IMG/VR virus record: IMGVR_UViG_3300025870_000029
Span: 1-40,690 of that record
Length of the DNA stretch: 40,690 nt
Origin: a virus
Strand: one strand, 5' to 3'
Shown: positions 39,262 to 40,690 of the stretch, piece by piece
Layout of the letters: each line of letters starts with the position of its first letter
Position numbering within the stretch: the first letter of the stretch is position 1
The notes under the pieces: generated by a model
The model's input: the letters and a program-made list of their open reading frames with translations, nothing else
What the model was told of the DNA's origin: nothing
Databases searched by the model: none
Program-made: the position numbers and the translations under genes

Positions 39262-40690
39262 TATTCCCAGGGCATTTTCTCACCTTCAGCCATACCAGGC
39301 AGAACATGAGGAATAAAACGACCTGACTTTGGTTCCCATTTAAAATGAGCTTCGGCTCCGTTCTCACCTAGGTTTTGGAACTTAACTTTAAGTACCTTAG
39401 CTTTAACTGTCTTGGCTTCGTAGTCTCTGTGTACTAATATACCATGGTAACTAGCATCATACCATTCACCACCACCTTTAATGTTATACATAGTTGGCTC
39501 TTCAATTTTGCCATTACTATCTTTATACATTTTAGTAGGGTGTGCTACAATAAAAACTAACACATCATATTTCTTGCAGAACATTTCTATCTTACTTAGA
39601 TATTCCATTGTATACCTATTGACATCTTCTGTTTTGCAATCAACATCTCTGATCTTATTAAATGGATCGATTACCAGGCATTTAATACCTTTACGTTTAA
39701 CAAGCTCAGCACCTTTACGTAGTACTGATTCAAGACTATACTTATCCATATCAATGAAAAAGTAATTATCATTAACATGCTCAGCAACTTCATTCCATTT
39801 ACCACCACCGATATCTCCACGTGTAGGCATGTCGCCCCACGTTTTACGCATTAGTTTATGGGCATGTAAATAAGTTGGCGCATTTTCTGGACTAGCAAAC
39901 GCTGTCTTCCAACCATAGTTCGCGTTATACCCAACGACCATTTGATCGACAAAATCACTCTTGCCGGAACTAGGAATACCAGTAACAGTAATAAACTGAC
40001 CAGTGTAAGTTGAAAAGATATCATCAAAATTCTGAAGGCCGATTTGGAAACCGGGCTTGAAACCATTTTTAACGAAGTCAGTAACTTCATCTTCAATGTC
40101 TTTGAAAGTTGTGACGTTTTCAAGGGGTACTGGTCTGGCCTTTGTAATACGCTCTGCCAGCTTTTCTTTTCCATACTTTAATAAATATTCATTAGCATCT
40201 TTACAGTCTTCAAACGTTACTAAGAAACATACTTCAGCTCCGAGCCTACGAATAAACTCTTGCTGTAGCATTTGACCAGCTTCATCTTGATCAACAGCTA
40301 AGATTATTTTTTCTTTGTCTTCAAAATAATCAATACAGTTGTCTAGATAATCTAGATTATTGTTAGTTAATGTTGCACCGTTTGGTACTGATATAGAATT
40401 CTTAATGCCAGCTTCGTGTAAAGCTAACACGTCCATTTCACCTTCAGTAATTATACAAGTATCGTAACCTACAATACTATTGATATTGTAAAATACTTTT
40501 TCAGCTCCTTTATAAAGCTTAAAGTTTTTACGACCATCTCTGTATTTAACATTAATAAGTTGATCACCCATTAAATAATTAAACTGAATTGTGTTCTCTT
40601 TATTGCCAGTCTGTGGCATATACTCAGAGCCCTCACCGACCCGAAGATCGGTAAGAGTTTCATGAGATATACCGCGTGACTCAAACCAGT
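39261..40690 (-). CDS. T7 gp4-like primase-helicase (5' end outside window)
   Basis: The frame is open through the right edge; at least 475 residues are visible and the N-terminal part (possible zinc finger) is missing. The visible sequence begins in the primase region, continues with GEGSEYMPQTGNKENTIQFN, then a TOPRIM domain with ITEGEMDVLALHEAG, and the DnaB-like helicase with Walker A TVTGIPSSGKSDF (about 39955-39990), CLVIDPFNKI as Walker B region and VAHPTKM as H-loop. The architecture matches bifunctional T7 gp4, which unwinds and primes at the replication fork. It heads the minus-strand gene block in this window. Confidence 0.93.
   Translation of the reverse strand, partial: WFESRGISHETLTDLRVGEGSEYMPQTGNKENTIQFNYLMGDQLINVKYRDGRKNFKLYKGAEKVFYNINSIVGYDTCIITEGEMDVLALHEAGIKNSISVPNGATLTNNNLDYLDNCIDYFEDKEKIILAVDQDEAGQMLQQEFIRRLGAEVCFLVTFEDCKDANEYLLKYGKEKLAERITKARPVPLENVTTFKDIEDEVTDFVKNGFKPGFQIGLQNFDDIFSTYTGQFITVTGIPSSGKSDFVDQMVVGYNANYGWKTAFASPENAPTYLHAHKLMRKTWGDMPTRGDIGGGKWNEVAEHVNDNYFFIDMDKYSLESVLRKGAELVKRKGIKCLVIDPFNKIRDVDCKTEDVNRYTMEYLSKIEMFCKKYDVLVFIVAHPTKMYKDSNGKIEEPTMYNIKGGGEWYDASYHGILVHRDYEAKTVKAKVLKVKFQNLGENGAEAHFKWEPKSGRFIPHVLPGMAEGEKMPWE

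Noticed and set aside
1-40690. tRNA genes, CRISPR arrays, insertion sequences or integration genes
   Set aside because: I read for cloverleaf arms, spaced direct repeats, transposase and integrase motifs and saw none; a tRNA scan would be needed to exclude a divergent tRNA.

Overview
The window is a fragment of a tailed-phage (Caudoviricetes) genome, most likely a lytic podovirus-like phage of a marine Bacteroidetes host. It carries the terminase, portal, scaffold and major capsid block, a tail and ejection-protein block, lysis genes, and a nucleotide-metabolism and replication block. No integrase, tRNA, CRISPR array or IS element was seen. The host inference rests on low GC, A/T-rich gene leaders without clear Shine-Dalgarno sites (many starts follow runs such as aaattaaATG), two short exported proteins with flavobacterial-style signal peptides ending in YSQ or VAQ, and small proteins that resemble conserved genes of marine Bacteroidetes phages. 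The host call is inference.

Layout. Bases 1-4.6 kb (+) hold tightly packed small genes: a zinc-peptidase-like protein, an exported protein, a 3-TM holin, several conserved small proteins, a protein with GroES-like halves and a terminase-small-like protein. 4.6-11.9 kb (+) is the DNA-packaging and capsid block: TerL, portal, scaffold, major capsid protein. 12-22.2 kb (+) is the connector and tail block, containing a tandemly duplicated two-gene module (A-B-A'-B') followed by two large tail proteins, a fibre-like protein and a cupin. 22.2-32.0 kb (+) encodes probable internal/ejection proteins, ending in a 2467-residue polyvalent protein with a zincin motif and a HAD-type phosphatase domain. 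32.0-33.15 kb (+) ends with a membrane protein, an exported thioredoxin-like protein, a 45-aa basic protein and an M15 peptidoglycan hydrolase. A hairpin terminator at 33.2 kb separates this from the oppositely oriented block.

The minus-strand block (40.7 to 33.3 kb, transcribed right to left) begins outside the window with a T7 gp4-like primase-helicase. It continues with a small conserved protein, a thymidylate-synthase-fold enzyme with Asp at the base-selecting position (predicted dCMP-specific), a GIY-YIG-like/MazG fusion, a second all-alpha NTP pyrophosphatase, a PD-(D/E)xK endonuclease, several tiny overlapping genes, class I ribonucleotide reductase beta, small proteins, and ribonucleotide reductase alpha. 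Together these would feed and possibly modify the nucleotide pool for phage replication.

The most interesting observations are: a candidate programmed -1 frameshift (G GGA AAA directly before a UAG) extending the first internal virion protein by about 31 residues; the N-to-D change in the thymidylate synthase homologue next to two NTP-pyrophosphatase genes, suggesting modified cytosine; the duplicated connector module; the giant polyvalent ejection protein; a codon-usage patch inside terL; and three tiny genes that fall below usual ORF cut-offs.
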